Part shown: piece by piece, positions 7,903 through 17,721 of the stretch
Position numbering within the stretch: position 1 is the stretch's first letter
Layout of the letters: each line of letters begins with the position of its first letter
From: CAYRNY01 sp964425755
Lineage (GTDB): Bacteria > Chloroflexota > Anaerolineae > Aggregatilineales > Aggregatilineaceae
Direction: 5' to 3'
Length of the DNA: 64,000 bases
Assembly (NCBI GenBank): GCA_964425755.1
Contig: CAYRNY010000021.1
Location: forward strand, 30,531-94,530
Made by a program: the position numbers and the translations under genes
Notes under the pieces: model-generated
What the model was told of the DNA's origin: nothing
The model's input: the letters and a program-made list of their open reading frames with translations, nothing else
The model's database searches: none

Positions 7903-10900
7903 ATGATCTATGTAGTGCTTATTCCAATTAGCCTTTATGTCGCGCTGGCAGCGCTGGCCCTGAGCCGTCGCCCGCGCAGCATCCTGAACCCGGTCCTGGC
8001 GCTGTACGCGATCATGGCGGCCCTGGCGAGCAGCGCCTACCTCGTGCTGGGCACAACCACCGCCCCGGAAAGCGCCCGTATCGCCGGGCTGATCGCGGTG
8101 TTGAGTTCCGGCGTGGCGTATATGGTGCTGCTGCCGCTCGTGCTATTGGGCCTCTATTTCGAGGCGTGGCTGGCGATCCACCGCCGTGGCGTGCTGATCG
8201 CTGCCGCCGCGAGCAGCGCCCTGGTCGCCGGGGCGGTGCTGGTGTGGCAGCACGTCAGCGCGCTGCCGCTCGTCACGCAGATCGGCGCGCACGACTGGAT
8301 ACACTGGATATTGGCGGAAACCTACCGCTTGCCCCCGCAGGCGATCGCCGTGATGCTCGCCAGCCAGGTTCCGGGCGTGCTGGTGATCGCAGTGGCCCTG
8401 CGCCAGCGCCGCCTGCCGCCCTGGCGCGGCGCGCTCCCGCTGACGCTGGTGAACGTATCGAGCGTGCTGCTGCCGCTGCTCGCGCCACTGGCCGGGGCGT
8501 CGTGGATCGTCGTCCTTACCGCGCTGGGATACGTCCCACCGGTGACGCTCTACGCCGCCATGCTGCTGCTCCGTGCGACGCGCCAGAGTGCGCTCGAAGC
8601 GCGGATCGGTGACGCACTGCCGCGCCACCATGACGGGCTGGCCGTGCTGGACGCATCGCACCGCGTGGTGTGGTATAACGCCGACTTCGCGCGTTGGCTG
8701 CCCCGGGCATCCAGCAACATCACGCCGCAGCCGGTCCACGAACTGCTGCACGGCACGCTGTTACAGGCCCCGTTACAGGCGTTGCTCGCCTCGCCGGACA
8801 CGCAAACCGAGTGCGCGTGGACCGAAAACGGCGCGGCGATCGTGCTGCGGCTGGACCTGCACCCGCTGGACCGTGTGCGCGACGTGCCGGGCGCGCAGTT
8901 GCTCGCGATCCGCGACATCACCACAAACCGTGACGTGCCAAGCCCGCACGCCCAACGCGCGGAGTTGCTCGCCCTGAGCGCGATCAGTGCCGATATCGCG
9001 TCCTCGCTGGACACGGAACAGGTGATCACACGGGCGCTGCAGCAAACGCAGGCCGTCGTCGAGGCCGACAGCGCAGTGATATACCTGCTGGACCGGGACG
9101 ACCCCACGCGCCTTGTCCGGCGCGGGCAGATCGTCCGCGACCGGCAGCGCGAAGCCACCCCCGAAGCCCCCGCCGAACTGCCGCTTGAGGGTACGACGGC
9201 GGGCTGGATCGTGCAGCACGTCGAGTCGGTCATTATGCCGCGCATCCTGCCGGACGACGATCCCGGCATGGCTGCGGCACTGCCAGGGATGCAGGCGGGC
9301 GCTGCCGTCCCGCTGCTGGCACGCAACCGCGTGATCGGTGTGTTGCAGTTGGGGATGCGCCAGCCGCGAAACTTCGACCCGGTGACCATCGCGCTGATCG
9401 AGAGCGTCGGGCAGCAGCTTGGCGTCGCGATCGACAACGCGCGCCTGTACGATGCCGAACGCCGCCAGCGGCACGTCGCCGAGGTGCTGGGTGGGATCGC
9501 CCGCATCCTCACCTCGCGTGATTCCGGCGAGACGCTGCACGCCCTGCTTGAGCAGCTCCAGCACCTGATCGCCTACGAACGCGCGTCGATCCTGCTGCTC
9601 ACGGAACAGGGCACGCTCAGCGTCGCGGCCCACGCGGGGTTTGGCGGTAGGCCGGGCAATGACGCACTGGCCGCTATGCGCATCGTCATTAATGACTACC
9701 CGCATTTACAGCGCCTGTTCGCGGAGCGCCAGCCGCAGCTTGTGCCCGACACGGCCTGCGATCCAGGCTGGAAGCCAGGCCCGCACCCGCTCGGTTCGTG
9801 GATCGGTGCGCCGCTGGTGCTGCACGACCAGGTGCTCGGCTGCTTGAGCATCGGGCACAGCACGCCGGACTACTTCACCGGCGAGCACATGCAGCTTGTC
9901 GCGATGTTCGCCGACCAGGCGGTGGTCGCGGTCGAAAACGCGCGCCTGTTCGAAGCCGAACAGCGTCGCCTGCACAACGCCGAGTTCCTGTACCATGCGT
10001 CCCACGACCTGATCAACAGCGCCGATCTTGACGACGCGCTCTACACCGCCCTGACGCATCTCGTCAACATCCTTCCCTTCGACCAGGCGCGGATCGGGCT
10101 GCTGGACGACACACAAAGCGTCTGGAATATCCGCGTGTCCTACCCCGCCGACTGCCCGCCCCAACGCGGCAAAGCGCTGCACACGGACGATTACCCGTTG
10201 GTGGCCCGGCTGGTCCAGACGTGCGAGACGGTCTATGTGCCGGACACGCGCGACGAGCCATTGTGGACGCCCGATCCACCGGGCGAGCGCGAGATCCGCA
10301 CCTGGATCGGCGTGCCGCTGGTCGCGCATGACCGCTTGATCGGGCTGCTGAGTCTCTACAGTTTTGTCCCGCACCGCTTCACGCCGGAACAGGTGGGCAC
10401 CGTGCGCCTGTTCGCTAACCTGGCCGCCGCCGTGCTGGAAAACTTCCGCCTGCTGGACGAAGCCAGCCGCCGCAACCAGACGCTCAGCGCGTTGAACACG
10501 GTTCTGGCCGCCAGCAACGAGGCGCTGGCCGCGCGTGACGACGTGCTGCAAGTCTCGCTCGCGCGCGTGCTGGATGTGCTGGACCTGCCCGGCGGCGCGA
10601 TTCACCAGCTCGACGAGAGCCGCAAATGGCTGCACCTGCGGGCGGCGGTGGGCCTGCCGGATGACATCCGCGCCCGGCTTGACCGCGTCCCGGCAGGCGG
10701 TAATACCGGCGCGCTGTCGCTGCCCGCGATCCAGGCCGGGGACCGGGACGGCCAAGCATTGGCCTTTGTGAGCGTGCCCTTGACCGCCAGCGGCCAGACG
10801 ATCGGGCTGCTGAGCATCCTGGGCGCGGCAGCGCAGCCGGAAAACGACAACCTGCGCGCGCTGCTGGCAAGCATCGGGCAGCAACTTGGCGTGGTGATGG

Positions 10901-13026
10901 ACAACGCGATCCTGTTCGAAGCCACCACGCGCCGCGCGGCGCTCTCCACCGACCTGAACCGGCTCAGCCTGGCGATCAGCGCGCAACTCGACCGCGACAC
11001 CGTGCTCAAGCTGCTGTGTGACGAGAGCCTCGGTGTGTTTGACGCGCACGGCGCGTATATCTGGCTGGCAGAAGATGACGCGCTGACCGGGGCGGCGGCC
11101 AGCGGGCCGGGCGCGGAAGACTTTAGCAACCAGCGGATCGCGCTGGATGACCCGCACGCGCTGCCCGCCCGAGTCCTCGAAGAATGGCGCCCGCTCTACG
11201 CGCACCACCTCTCTGCCGGCAGCCGCGCGCTGCCCGAGTCGTTCATGGCCGCGACCGGCGCGCGCTCCGCGCTGGCGATCCCGCTGCTGAAAGCTGACAT
11301 CCCGCTGGGCGTGTTGATGCTGGTCAACGCCGAGTCGCCGGACGGGTTCGCAAGCTGGCCGCTGGACCAGATCAGCGTGCTGGGCGTGCAAGCGGCGCTC
11401 GCGATCCAGAACGCGACGTTGTTCGACGAGCTGCGGCGGCGGCTGGACCAGCTCCGGCTGGTGAACGAGGCCAGCCGCTACGCCACCGCATTACTGAGTC
11501 CCAAGCCGCTGCTGGAAGGCGTCACGCGGAAGATCGCCCAGTCGCTGAATTACGAGCTGGTCAGCCTGCTGGAGGTGGCACCCGGCGCGACCGTGATCCA
11601 CACGGCGCTTTACCAGGATGCGCCGCTGCCCGACGCGCACATCGAGCCACTGCGCGACACGCTGCTGCAACAGGCCGGGCGCGCGGTGCAGCAGGCGGCC
11701 CCGGTGCAGGACAACGCCGTTTACCAACTGCCGGACCCATCCGGGGGCGAACGGAGCGCGGTGCACCTGTGTATGCTGGCGGTCCCGATGATCATCGCTG
11801 ACGAGGTGACGGGCGTGCTGATGGTCGCGCGGCGGGCGTCCGGCAGCATCACGGGCGAGGACATGGACGTGCTGCAGCCGCTGGCCGCCCAGCTCGCGAT
11901 CTCGCTATCCAACGCGCGGCTGTACGAACGCGTGCGCCAGCAGACCGCCGCGCTTGAAGCCCGCGTCGCGCGGCGCACGGCGGAGATCCGCCGCGAGCAG
12001 GAGCGCACAGAGGCGATCCTGCGCTCGGTGGCCGATGCCGTGATCGTAGTCGACCTCAACGCGCAGGTGGTGCTGACCAACCCCGTCGCGCGGACGCTGT
12101 TCGACAAGCACGACCTGGACATGGACCTCGGCGCGCGCGTGCGCGAGCTGGTCGCGCCGATGCTCAACGCCGAGCACGACCTGCACGACGATCCGACCGA
12201 AATTCTGGAAACCGGATCGGTCACACTGCAGGCGAAGGCCGCGCCGGTTGTGGAAGACGACCAGGTCCTCGGCGCGGTCGTCTTGCTGCGCGATATCACC
12301 CGCCTGCGCGAGCTAGACCGCATGAAGGACATGTTCGTCTCCAACGTGTCGCACGAACTGCGCACGCCGATCGCCAACCTCAAGCTGTACCTGTCGCTGC
12401 TGGAACAAGGCCCTTCGGAGCGCCGCGCCAGGTATCACGAGGTGATGCAGCGCGAGGTCGACCGGTTGGAACGCCTGATCAGCGACCTGCTCCAAATCTC
12501 GCGCCTGAAGAACGAACGCGCCGAACGCGCCGCCGCCCACGAACCGGTGCAAGTGGACGAGGTGATCGACAGCGTGATCGAGGGCAATCTCGCGCTGGCA
12601 CACAGCCAGAACATCATCCTGCGCCACGAGCGCCAGGTCGCGCCAATGCCCCGCAGCTATGGCAACCCGGACCAGATCTTCCGCGCGATCAATAACCTGG
12701 TCAGTAATGCGCTGCGTTACACGCCGGAAGGCGGGCGCGTTACCGTACGTAGCCGATCCGTCGACGCGCCGGGGCAAACACGCCCAGAATGGGTTATTAT
12801 TGAAGTGGTGGATACCGGCATCGGCATCCCCAAACGTGAAGTGCCGGCGATCTTTGAGCGCTTTTACCGGGGCAGCAACGTCAGCCCCACGATCTCCGGG
12901 ACCGGGCTGGGGCTGGCTATCGTCAAGGAGATCGTGGATTTGCACGGCGGCATGCTCGACGTTCAAAGCGAAGAGGGACGCGGCAGCACCTTCCGGATCG
13001 CGCTTCCGGTTTACGACGACACGTGA
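7903..13026 (+). CDS. Membrane sensor histidine kinase with six GAF and two PAS domains
   Basis: The protein has 1707 residues, far longer than usual. The N-terminus has about seven TM helices (1-222). A PAS-like domain follows (about 236-345), then six consecutive GAF domains, each ending in a helix of the type DNARLYDAE (near 509, 676, 847, 1000, 1170 and 1337). A coiled coil and a second PAS domain (about 1375-1465) precede the kinase core. The H-box FVSNVSHELRTPI has phospho-acceptor His1484. N-box NLVSNALRYT, G1 DTGIGIP and G2 GTGLGLAI are all intact, so it should be an active kinase. It is followed after 30 bases by a receiver-kinase gene, the likely phosphotransfer partner. The signals are unknown. 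Confidence 0.9.
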   Translation: MIYVVLIPISLYVALAALALSRRPRSILNPVLALYAIMAALASSAYLVLGTTTAPESARIAGLIAVLSSGVAYMVLLPLVLLGLYFEAWLAIHRRGVLIAAAASSALVAGAVLVWQHVSALPLVTQIGAHDWIHWILAETYRLPPQAIAVMLASQVPGVLVIAVALRQRRLPPWRGALPLTLVNVSSVLLPLLAPLAGASWIVVLTALGYVPPVTLYAAMLLLRATRQSALEARIGDALPRHHDGLAVLDASHRVVWYNADFARWLPRASSNITPQPVHELLHGTLLQAPLQALLASPDTQTECAWTENGAAIVLRLDLHPLDRVRDVPGAQLLAIRDITTNRDVPSPHAQRAELLALSAISADIASSLDTEQVITRALQQTQAVVEADSAVIYLLDRDDPTRLVRRGQIVRDRQREATPEAPAELPLEGTTAGWIVQHVESVIMPRILPDDDPGMAAALPGMQAGAAVPLLARNRVIGVLQLGMRQPRNFDPVTIALIESVGQQLGVAIDNARLYDAERRQRHVAEVLGGIARILTSRDSGETLHALLEQLQHLIAYERASILLLTEQGTLSVAAHAGFGGRPGNDALAAMRIVINDYPHLQRLFAERQPQLVPDTACDPGWKPGPHPLGSWIGAPLVLHDQVLGCLSIGHSTPDYFTGEHMQLVAMFADQAVVAVENARLFEAEQRRLHNAEFLYHASHDLINSADLDDALYTALTHLVNILPFDQARIGLLDDTQSVWNIRVSYPADCPPQRGKALHTDDYPLVARLVQTCETVYVPDTRDEPLWTPDPPGEREIRTWIGVPLVAHDRLIGLLSLYSFVPHRFTPEQVGTVRLFANLAAAVLENFRLLDEASRRNQTLSALNTVLAASNEALAARDDVLQVSLARVLDVLDLPGGAIHQLDESRKWLHLRAAVGLPDDIRARLDRVPAGGNTGALSLPAIQAGDRDGQALAFVSVPLTASGQTIGLLSILGAAAQPENDNLRALLASIGQQLGVVMDNAILFEATTRRAALSTDLNRLSLAISAQLDRDTVLKLLCDESLGVFDAHGAYIWLAEDDALTGAAASGPGAEDFSNQRIALDDPHALPARVLEEWRPLYAHHLSAGSRALPESFMAATGARSALAIPLLKADIPLGVLMLVNAESPDGFASWPLDQISVLGVQAALAIQNATLFDELRRRLDQLRLVNEASRYATALLSPKPLLEGVTRKIAQSLNYELVSLLEVAPGATVIHTALYQDAPLPDAHIEPLRDTLLQQAGRAVQQAAPVQDNAVYQLPDPSGGERSAVHLCMLAVPMIIADEVTGVLMVARRASGSITGEDMDVLQPLAAQLAISLSNARLYERVRQQTAALEARVARRTAEIRREQERTEAILRSVADAVIVVDLNAQVVLTNPVARTLFDKHDLDMDLGARVRELVAPMLNAEHDLHDDPTEILETGSVTLQAKAAPVVEDDQVLGAVVLLRDITRLRELDRMKDMFVSNVSHELRTPIANLKLYLSLLEQGPSERRARYHEVMQREVDRLERLISDLLQISRLKNERAERAAAHEPVQVDEVIDSVIEGNLALAHSQNIILRHERQVAPMPRSYGNPDQIFRAINNLVSNALRYTPEGGRVTVRSRSVDAPGQTRPEWVIIEVVDTGIGIPKREVPAIFERFYRGSNVSPTISGTGLGLAIVKEIVDLHGGMLDVQSEEGRGSTFRIALPVYDDT

Positions 13027-13056
13027 CCACAGACAGGCTTGGTGGAGACGGCATAA

Positions 13057-14217
13057 ATGAGCACTAAGGGTAGAATCCTCATCGTAGAAGACGATCTGCA
13101 CTTAATGGAAGGCATCCGCGAAATCCTGGACATTCACGGCTACGACGTGCTGACCGCGACCAACGGCGAGGAAGGCCTGGCGCTGCTGCAAGACCAGCCC
13201 GAACCCCCGGACCTGATCCTCTCCGACATCATGATGCCGCACATGAACGGGTACCAGTTCTTCCAGGCCGTGCGCGAACAGCAGCGCTGGACCCAGACGC
13301 AGTTCGTCTTCCTGACCGCAAAAGGCGAGCGTGACGATATCATGTACGGCAAGGGCCTGGGGACCGATGATTACGTGGTCAAGCCCTTCGACGCCGAAGA
13401 CCTGCTCACGACCATCGACGCCAAGCTGCGCCGTCGCCGCCAGCTTGACCAGTTCCTCGAACACGAGATCGCCGAACTCAAGCGCAAGGTCCTGACGATC
13501 ATCAATCACGAGATGCGCACGCCACTGACGTATGTCGTCGCTTACTCCGACATGCTCAACCGCGATGCCGAAGAGCTGACCGTCGAGGACATGCGCGCGT
13601 TCCTGCGCGGGATCAATGCCGGGGCGAACCGGCTGCGGCGTATGGTCGAGAACTTTATCCTGCTGGTCGAGCTGCAAACCGGCGAAGCTCAGCGCACGTA
13701 TGAATGGCGCAGCGACACGCTGACCAACTATCACGCCCTGTTGTATGTTGTCGAAGGCAAGTATCGCGACGTCGCGGAAGAAAAAGACGTGACGATCGCG
13801 CTTGAGATCGCCGACGATCTCCCGCCGGTCAGAGCCGACAGGGAATACCTGAGCGCGGCGATCGAATGCCTGCTCGACAACGCGCTCAAGTTCTCCAAAG
13901 AACCCGGCCTGACCGTCACGCTGCAGGCGTACCGTGAAGGCAACCACGTCTGCATCAGCGTGATCGACCAGGGGCGCGGCATCCCGGAAGAGGAACTGCA
14001 ACACATCTTCGAGGCGTTCTACCAGATCGACCGCGACCAATACGAGGATCAGGGCGCAGGTTCCGGGCTGGCGATCGTGGATGGGGTGGTGCGGTTGCAC
14101 AGCGGTCACATGTCGGTGGAGAGCACGTTTGGCAAGGGCAGCACGTTCACGATTCACCTGCCGCTCCAGCGCCGCGACACCAACAATGTGTCCGGCGAAG
14201 CACCCGCCGCGCCGTAA
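13057..14217 (+). CDS. Hybrid receiver-histidine kinase
   Basis: The protein has 386 residues; the ATG follows GGTGGAG at 13041-13047. The N-terminal receiver domain is complete: acidic pair D12/D13, phospho-acceptor D57 in LILSDIMMP, and K109 in VVKPF. A HisKA domain follows with His151 (IINHEMRTPL). An HATPase_c domain has ECLLDNALKFS, DQGRGIP and GSGLAIVDGV. There is no TM segment, so it is cytoplasmic. The order REC-HisKA-HATPase and the position straight after the giant sensor kinase point to a phosphorelay in which the sensor phosphorylates D57 and modulates this second kinase. No output DNA-binding domain is present. Confidence 0.88.
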   Translation: MSTKGRILIVEDDLHLMEGIREILDIHGYDVLTATNGEEGLALLQDQPEPPDLILSDIMMPHMNGYQFFQAVREQQRWTQTQFVFLTAKGERDDIMYGKGLGTDDYVVKPFDAEDLLTTIDAKLRRRRQLDQFLEHEIAELKRKVLTIINHEMRTPLTYVVAYSDMLNRDAEELTVEDMRAFLRGINAGANRLRRMVENFILLVELQTGEAQRTYEWRSDTLTNYHALLYVVEGKYRDVAEEKDVTIALEIADDLPPVRADREYLSAAIECLLDNALKFSKEPGLTVTLQAYREGNHVCISVIDQGRGIPEEELQHIFEAFYQIDRDQYEDQGAGSGLAIVDGVVRLHSGHMSVESTFGKGSTFTIHLPLQRRDTNNVSGEAPAAP

Positions 14218-14428
14218 GCCGCTGCAAACAGCACCATGCGTCAGGCGACTGTCAGCCGCGTGTCAGAGCGCAGGTAGCCAGAATGTGTTACGATTCGAAT
14301 ACTATCCCCGGTGAAGGCGATACGGCAGGCTGAGAAGCGGCTCGCGGGCCAGCGCTTGAACCGCTTGTCAGGGGGCCGCATCGCGCGCCGGACGATCCAA
14401 GCCAATCAGCAGGAGGTACCCCAAAATC

Positions 14429-15127
14429 ATGGCTTCGATTCTACAAAAGATCAATACGCTTATCTCGGCCAACATTCACGCGCTCGTCGATTCGGCGCTG
14501 GAAGCGAACTCGGTCAAGGTGATGGATGAATACATCCGCCAGGCCGAACGCAATCTCGACGCGCTCGAAGACGCCGCCGCCACGGTAGGCGGCACGGTCA
14601 AGACGCTCAAACGCAAGTACGAGGAGTTCGCCGCCGCCGCCGAAAAACTCGATCGCGACATCGACACGCTGTTGCTGCGCGGCAAGACCGACCTTGCCAC
14701 CGCTGCCCAGGCCGAACTGAACCAGAAACAGCAATTGGCGCAGGAATACTACGAGCAGTGGCAGGCCCAGGAGCAGGAATACCGCCGCATGCTCGACGCC
14801 AAGCTGAAGCTCGAAGCGAAACTGACGACCATCCGCCAGGAACGCGAGCACATGAAAGCGCTGATCGAACTGGTCGAAGCGAAGGAGATGACGACCAAGA
14901 CCGTCAAGAGCCTGGACGACCTGGCCGGCATGGGCGACGAGGATATCGCCCGCATCGGCGACCAGATCCGCGCGCGGCTGGACCGCGAAGAAGCGCGCCT
15001 GGAGATGGCGAGCGGCAGCGTCCACGAGCAGATCGACGAGGCGATCGGCATGTCCGAGATCGAACTCCAGCTCGAAGAACGCCGCCAGCGGCTTGGGTTG
15101 AGCGGCGCCGGCGACAGCAGCACCTGA
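14429..15127 (+). CDS. pspA: PspA/IM30 (Vipp1-like) family protein
   Basis: The protein has 232 residues and is almost entirely coiled coil. The N-terminal amphipathic helix (ASILQKINTLISANIHALVDSA) and the pattern of conserved residues in helix 1-2 (MDEYIRQAERNLDALE) match PspA/IM30. These proteins form ESCRT-III-like oligomers on the inner membrane and preserve its integrity under stress. AGGAGG lies at 14410-14415, about 13 bases before the ATG. The upstream 211-base gap shows no convincing promoter. A terminator (15288-15318) separates it from the next gene. Confidence 0.88.
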   Translation: MASILQKINTLISANIHALVDSALEANSVKVMDEYIRQAERNLDALEDAAATVGGTVKTLKRKYEEFAAAAEKLDRDIDTLLLRGKTDLATAAQAELNQKQQLAQEYYEQWQAQEQEYRRMLDAKLKLEAKLTTIRQEREHMKALIELVEAKEMTTKTVKSLDDLAGMGDEDIARIGDQIRARLDREEARLEMASGSVHEQIDEAIGMSEIELQLEERRQRLGLSGAGDSST

Positions 15128-15287
15128 GCCGGCGCGAGAACCTTTCGCCGCACGACACGTCACGGCTAGGGAACGGCACAATCAGGGGGCAAGCGCCAGG
15201 GGAAGCCCGGCGCTTCGTCTTGCGGCTGCCGCCAGACGACCCCCTTATCCACTGCTACCCGCGCAACGTTTTTGCATCACGGCACGT

Positions 15288-15318
15288 AAAGGGCGTATAA
15301 GCACCTACGCCCTTTTTT
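15288..15318 (+). terminator. Rho-independent terminator after pspA
   Basis: A perfect 10-bp stem, AAAGGGCGTA (15288-15297) with TACGCCCTTT (15306-15315), has an 8-base loop and is followed by further T residues. It lies 160 bases after the pspA stop. Confidence 0.85.
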
Positions 15319-15376
15319 CGGTATGATTCAGGGGCGACGGTGAATCCCACTGCGAGCGAGGGAACGAGATACGACA

Positions 15377-16201
15377 ATGGCTAAAGAACGCGAACACCTG
15401 CGCCAGCGCGCCTGGCAAGCGATCCTGAGAAACGCTTTCTTCAGCGTCGAGAGCGCGGTGATCATCGCGCTGGCGCTGATCCTGTTCGGCCTGGGTTACC
15501 AGCCGTTTGATTGGTGGCAGAATGCGTTCTGGCTGGTTTTCGGCGCGCTGGCCGAAGCCCTGTACCTCGGCGTGACTATCACCGACCCCAAAGCCGCCGA
15601 ACGTGCCGTGCACCTCATGCTGGCCGAGCGCTTCGACCCCGGCGACATCAAGAACCCGCTCGCGCGTGAGCGCCTCAAGCGGGCGCTGGAATACCGCCGC
15701 CTGATCGGGGAAGCCGCCGCGACGCACAGCAGCGCGATGCGCAGCAACATCCAGGCCACCGCCAGCGAGCTTGACTCGTGGATCGAGCAAATCTACCGCC
15801 TGGCGCTGCGCCTGGACCAGTTCGAGGAAAACGCGGTGATCAACCGCGACCGGCGCATGGTCCCGCAGGACCTGGCGAACCTGCAACGGCGCTTGAAGGC
15901 CGAAGAGGACCCTGCCGTCCGCGATGAATTGAAGGAAGCGCTCCAGACCAAGCAAACACAACTGGAACATCTGCGCACGCTGGAGAACAACATCAAGCGC
16001 GCGGACATCCAGCTCGATCACACGCTGTCGGCGCTGGGCACAGTCTACGCGCAGGTGCAGCTCATCGGCGCGAAGGACGTGGACAGCGCCCGCGCCCAAC
16101 GCCTGCAAACGAACATCCGCGAAGAGGTCCTGTCCCTCGAAGACACGATCGCGGCGCTGGACGAGGTGCATCGCTATCAAAGCACCGCCGCGGGCCGTTG
16201 A
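15377..16201 (+). CDS. Two-TM protein with long coiled coil, PspA neighbour
   Basis: The protein has 274 residues. After a short basic N-terminus there are two hydrophobic helices (about 22-43 and 47-66), then a long, charged helical region (about 75-270) likely to form coiled coils on the cytoplasmic side. I recognise no enzyme motif. Its position after pspA suggests an envelope-stress role, such as a membrane anchor for the PspA coat, but the terminator between the genes argues for separate transcription. A possible -10 box, TATGAT, is at 15322-15327. Confidence 0.75.
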   Translation: MAKEREHLRQRAWQAILRNAFFSVESAVIIALALILFGLGYQPFDWWQNAFWLVFGALAEALYLGVTITDPKAAERAVHLMLAERFDPGDIKNPLARERLKRALEYRRLIGEAAATHSSAMRSNIQATASELDSWIEQIYRLALRLDQFEENAVINRDRRMVPQDLANLQRRLKAEEDPAVRDELKEALQTKQTQLEHLRTLENNIKRADIQLDHTLSALGTVYAQVQLIGAKDVDSARAQRLQTNIREEVLSLEDTIAALDEVHRYQSTAAGR

Positions 16202-16202
16202 T

Positions 16203-16727
16203 ATGGACCGCCCGATGACCGGAACGTCCCCCGCGACCGGCAGCGCCACCGCGCGCGCCCGTCCCGCCCTGCCGCGCGGCTATGCGCTGCGCCGCATGAC
16301 GCTGCTGGACATCCGCGCCCTGCACGCCCTGGAACGCGCGATCTTCCCGCTGGACGCCTATACCTATCTCGACCTGCTGCTGTTATTCCTGTGGCCCGGC
16401 ATCACCAATCTGAAGGCCACCGCGCCGGACGGATCGCTGGCGGGGGTTGTGTCCGGCATCCGCGCGCTGAAACGCGACCGCGCCTGGATCGTCACCATCG
16501 GGACCGCCCCGGCCCACCAGCAGCAGGGCATCGGGACGTTTCTGCTGCACACGGTGGAACAACGGATCGGGCGGCGCGTGATGCGGCTGACCGTGCGCGC
16601 CAGTAACAGCCCCGCGATCCGGCTCTACGAGCGCACCGGGTACACCACGATCCGGCGCAAGCGGGGCTACTACCGCGACGGCGAAGACGGGCTGGTAATG
16701 GAGAAAGAAATCTTCGCCGCGCCCTAA
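16203..16727 (+). CDS. GNAT family N-acetyltransferase (RimI-like)
   Basis: The protein has 174 residues. The acetyl-CoA loop is clear in VTIGTAPAHQQQGIGTFLLHTVEQ (motif A, Q-x-x-G-x-G type), followed by LTVRASNSPAIRLYERTGY (motif B), typical of the RimI branch. The first about 30 residues are a low-complexity Ala/Arg/Pro extension, so a later start is possible. The gene begins one base after the stop of the coiled-coil membrane protein, so they are probably cotranscribed. The substrate could be a protein N-terminus or a small amine. Confidence 0.85.
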   Translation: MDRPMTGTSPATGSATARARPALPRGYALRRMTLLDIRALHALERAIFPLDAYTYLDLLLLFLWPGITNLKATAPDGSLAGVVSGIRALKRDRAWIVTIGTAPAHQQQGIGTFLLHTVEQRIGRRVMRLTVRASNSPAIRLYERTGYTTIRRKRGYYRDGEDGLVMEKEIFAAP

Positions 16728-16740
16728 CGCCCGGCGACCA

Positions 16741-17244
16741 TCACAGCGTCGGAAACTCGATGAACTCCACCTCGCCGGTCTCCGTATCGAGGATCGCGAT
16801 CGAGCGTGTCTGCGGTTTGCTGCCGCCCAGCGCGCCGGGGTTGATCAGGCGCACCCCGTAAGTGTTGCGGCGCTCGTCGCGGCGCTCGTGCGTGTGCCCG
16901 TGACACACGTAAGCGTGCTTGCGGCTGACCTGCAGCCGGAACAACTCCGCCGCGTGATCGCCGTGCGTCACCGCGATGCTCGCGCCGTCCACCTCGACGA
17001 TCTGCGTGCGCTGCGGGATGCGCAGCCCGACCGATTTCGCGGCCTGGATCAGCGCGGTCCGGTCGCGGTCCATGTTGCCGAAGACGAACGTCAGGTCCCA
17101 GTTTGCGAACAGGCGCACGATCCCCGGCGTGGTCAGGTCGCCGCAGTGGATCAGCTTGCTGATCCCCCGCGCGCGAAACGTCGACAGCGCGACCTGCGTG
17201 TTTTCGGCGTTGTTGTGTGTGTCGGATAGGATGCCGATCTTCAT
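16741..17244 (-). CDS. Calcineurin-like metallophosphoesterase (YfcE/MJ0936 type)
   Basis: The protein has 167 residues, the family's usual length. Metal-binding motifs are present in order: SDTHNN near residue 7, HCGDL near 34, GNMD near 54, THGDH near 94, and CHGHTH near 113. These bind two divalent metals in phosphodiesterases of the YfcE group. It starts 5 bases after the stop of the DUF1232 gene on the same strand, so the two form an operon. The physiological substrate is unknown. Confidence 0.9.
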   Translation of the reverse strand: MKIGILSDTHNNAENTQVALSTFRARGISKLIHCGDLTTPGIVRLFANWDLTFVFGNMDRDRTALIQAAKSVGLRIPQRTQIVEVDGASIAVTHGDHAAELFRLQVSRKHAYVCHGHTHERRDERRNTYGVRLINPGALGGSKPQTRSIAILDTETGEVEFIEFPTL

Positions 17245-17249
17245 CGCCG

Positions 17250-17630
17250 TTATGCTCCCGGCTCGTCGTCGCGAATCTCGTAGTCGCCTTCGATGATCTG
17301 CGGGGCATCGTGGCGGCGCGGGGCTTCCTCGTAACGGCCCTGGCGTGTGCCTTCACGATACTCGCGCACGACGTCCGGCGGGACGCTGCGGATGAACAAC
17401 TGCAGGCCGAGCAAAAACGCGGTCAGGTCATCCACCAGGCCAAAAGGCAAGAAGATATCCGGCACGAAATCGACCGGCGAGATGATGTAACCGATGACCA
17501 CCAGCGGGATCAGCTTCGCCGCACCCCCGACACGGCGGTCGAAGAGCAAACGCCCGGCCAGCCACATGTCATTGAACAGCCGCGCCAGCAGGTCGGGGTT
17601 TGGTTGTTGTTGTCGTTTGGACTTCGCCAT
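17250..17630 (-). CDS. DUF1232 (YkvA-like) membrane protein
   Basis: I chose the ATG at 17630 (126 residues) because AAGGA lies exactly nine bases upstream; the alternative ATG at 17639 abuts the ribosome-binding site. The core reads AAKLIPLVVIGYIISPVDFVPD followed by GLVDDLTAFLLGL, the DUF1232 signature with the conserved SP-D-PD motif and two short hydrophobic helices. The C-terminus is charged. The function of the family is not established. It is cotranscribed with the metallophosphoesterase. Confidence 0.85.
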   Translation of the reverse strand: MAKSKRQQQPNPDLLARLFNDMWLAGRLLFDRRVGGAAKLIPLVVIGYIISPVDFVPDIFLPFGLVDDLTAFLLGLQLFIRSVPPDVVREYREGTRQGRYEEAPRRHDAPQIIEGDYEIRDDEPGA

Positions 17631-17721
17631 CGTCGACATTCCTTCAGTTTCACAGGTCAAACATGGTGCGTGACAGCAGCGTCTGTATTGCAGATCATAG
17701 CGCAAGCGCCCCACCAACCGC

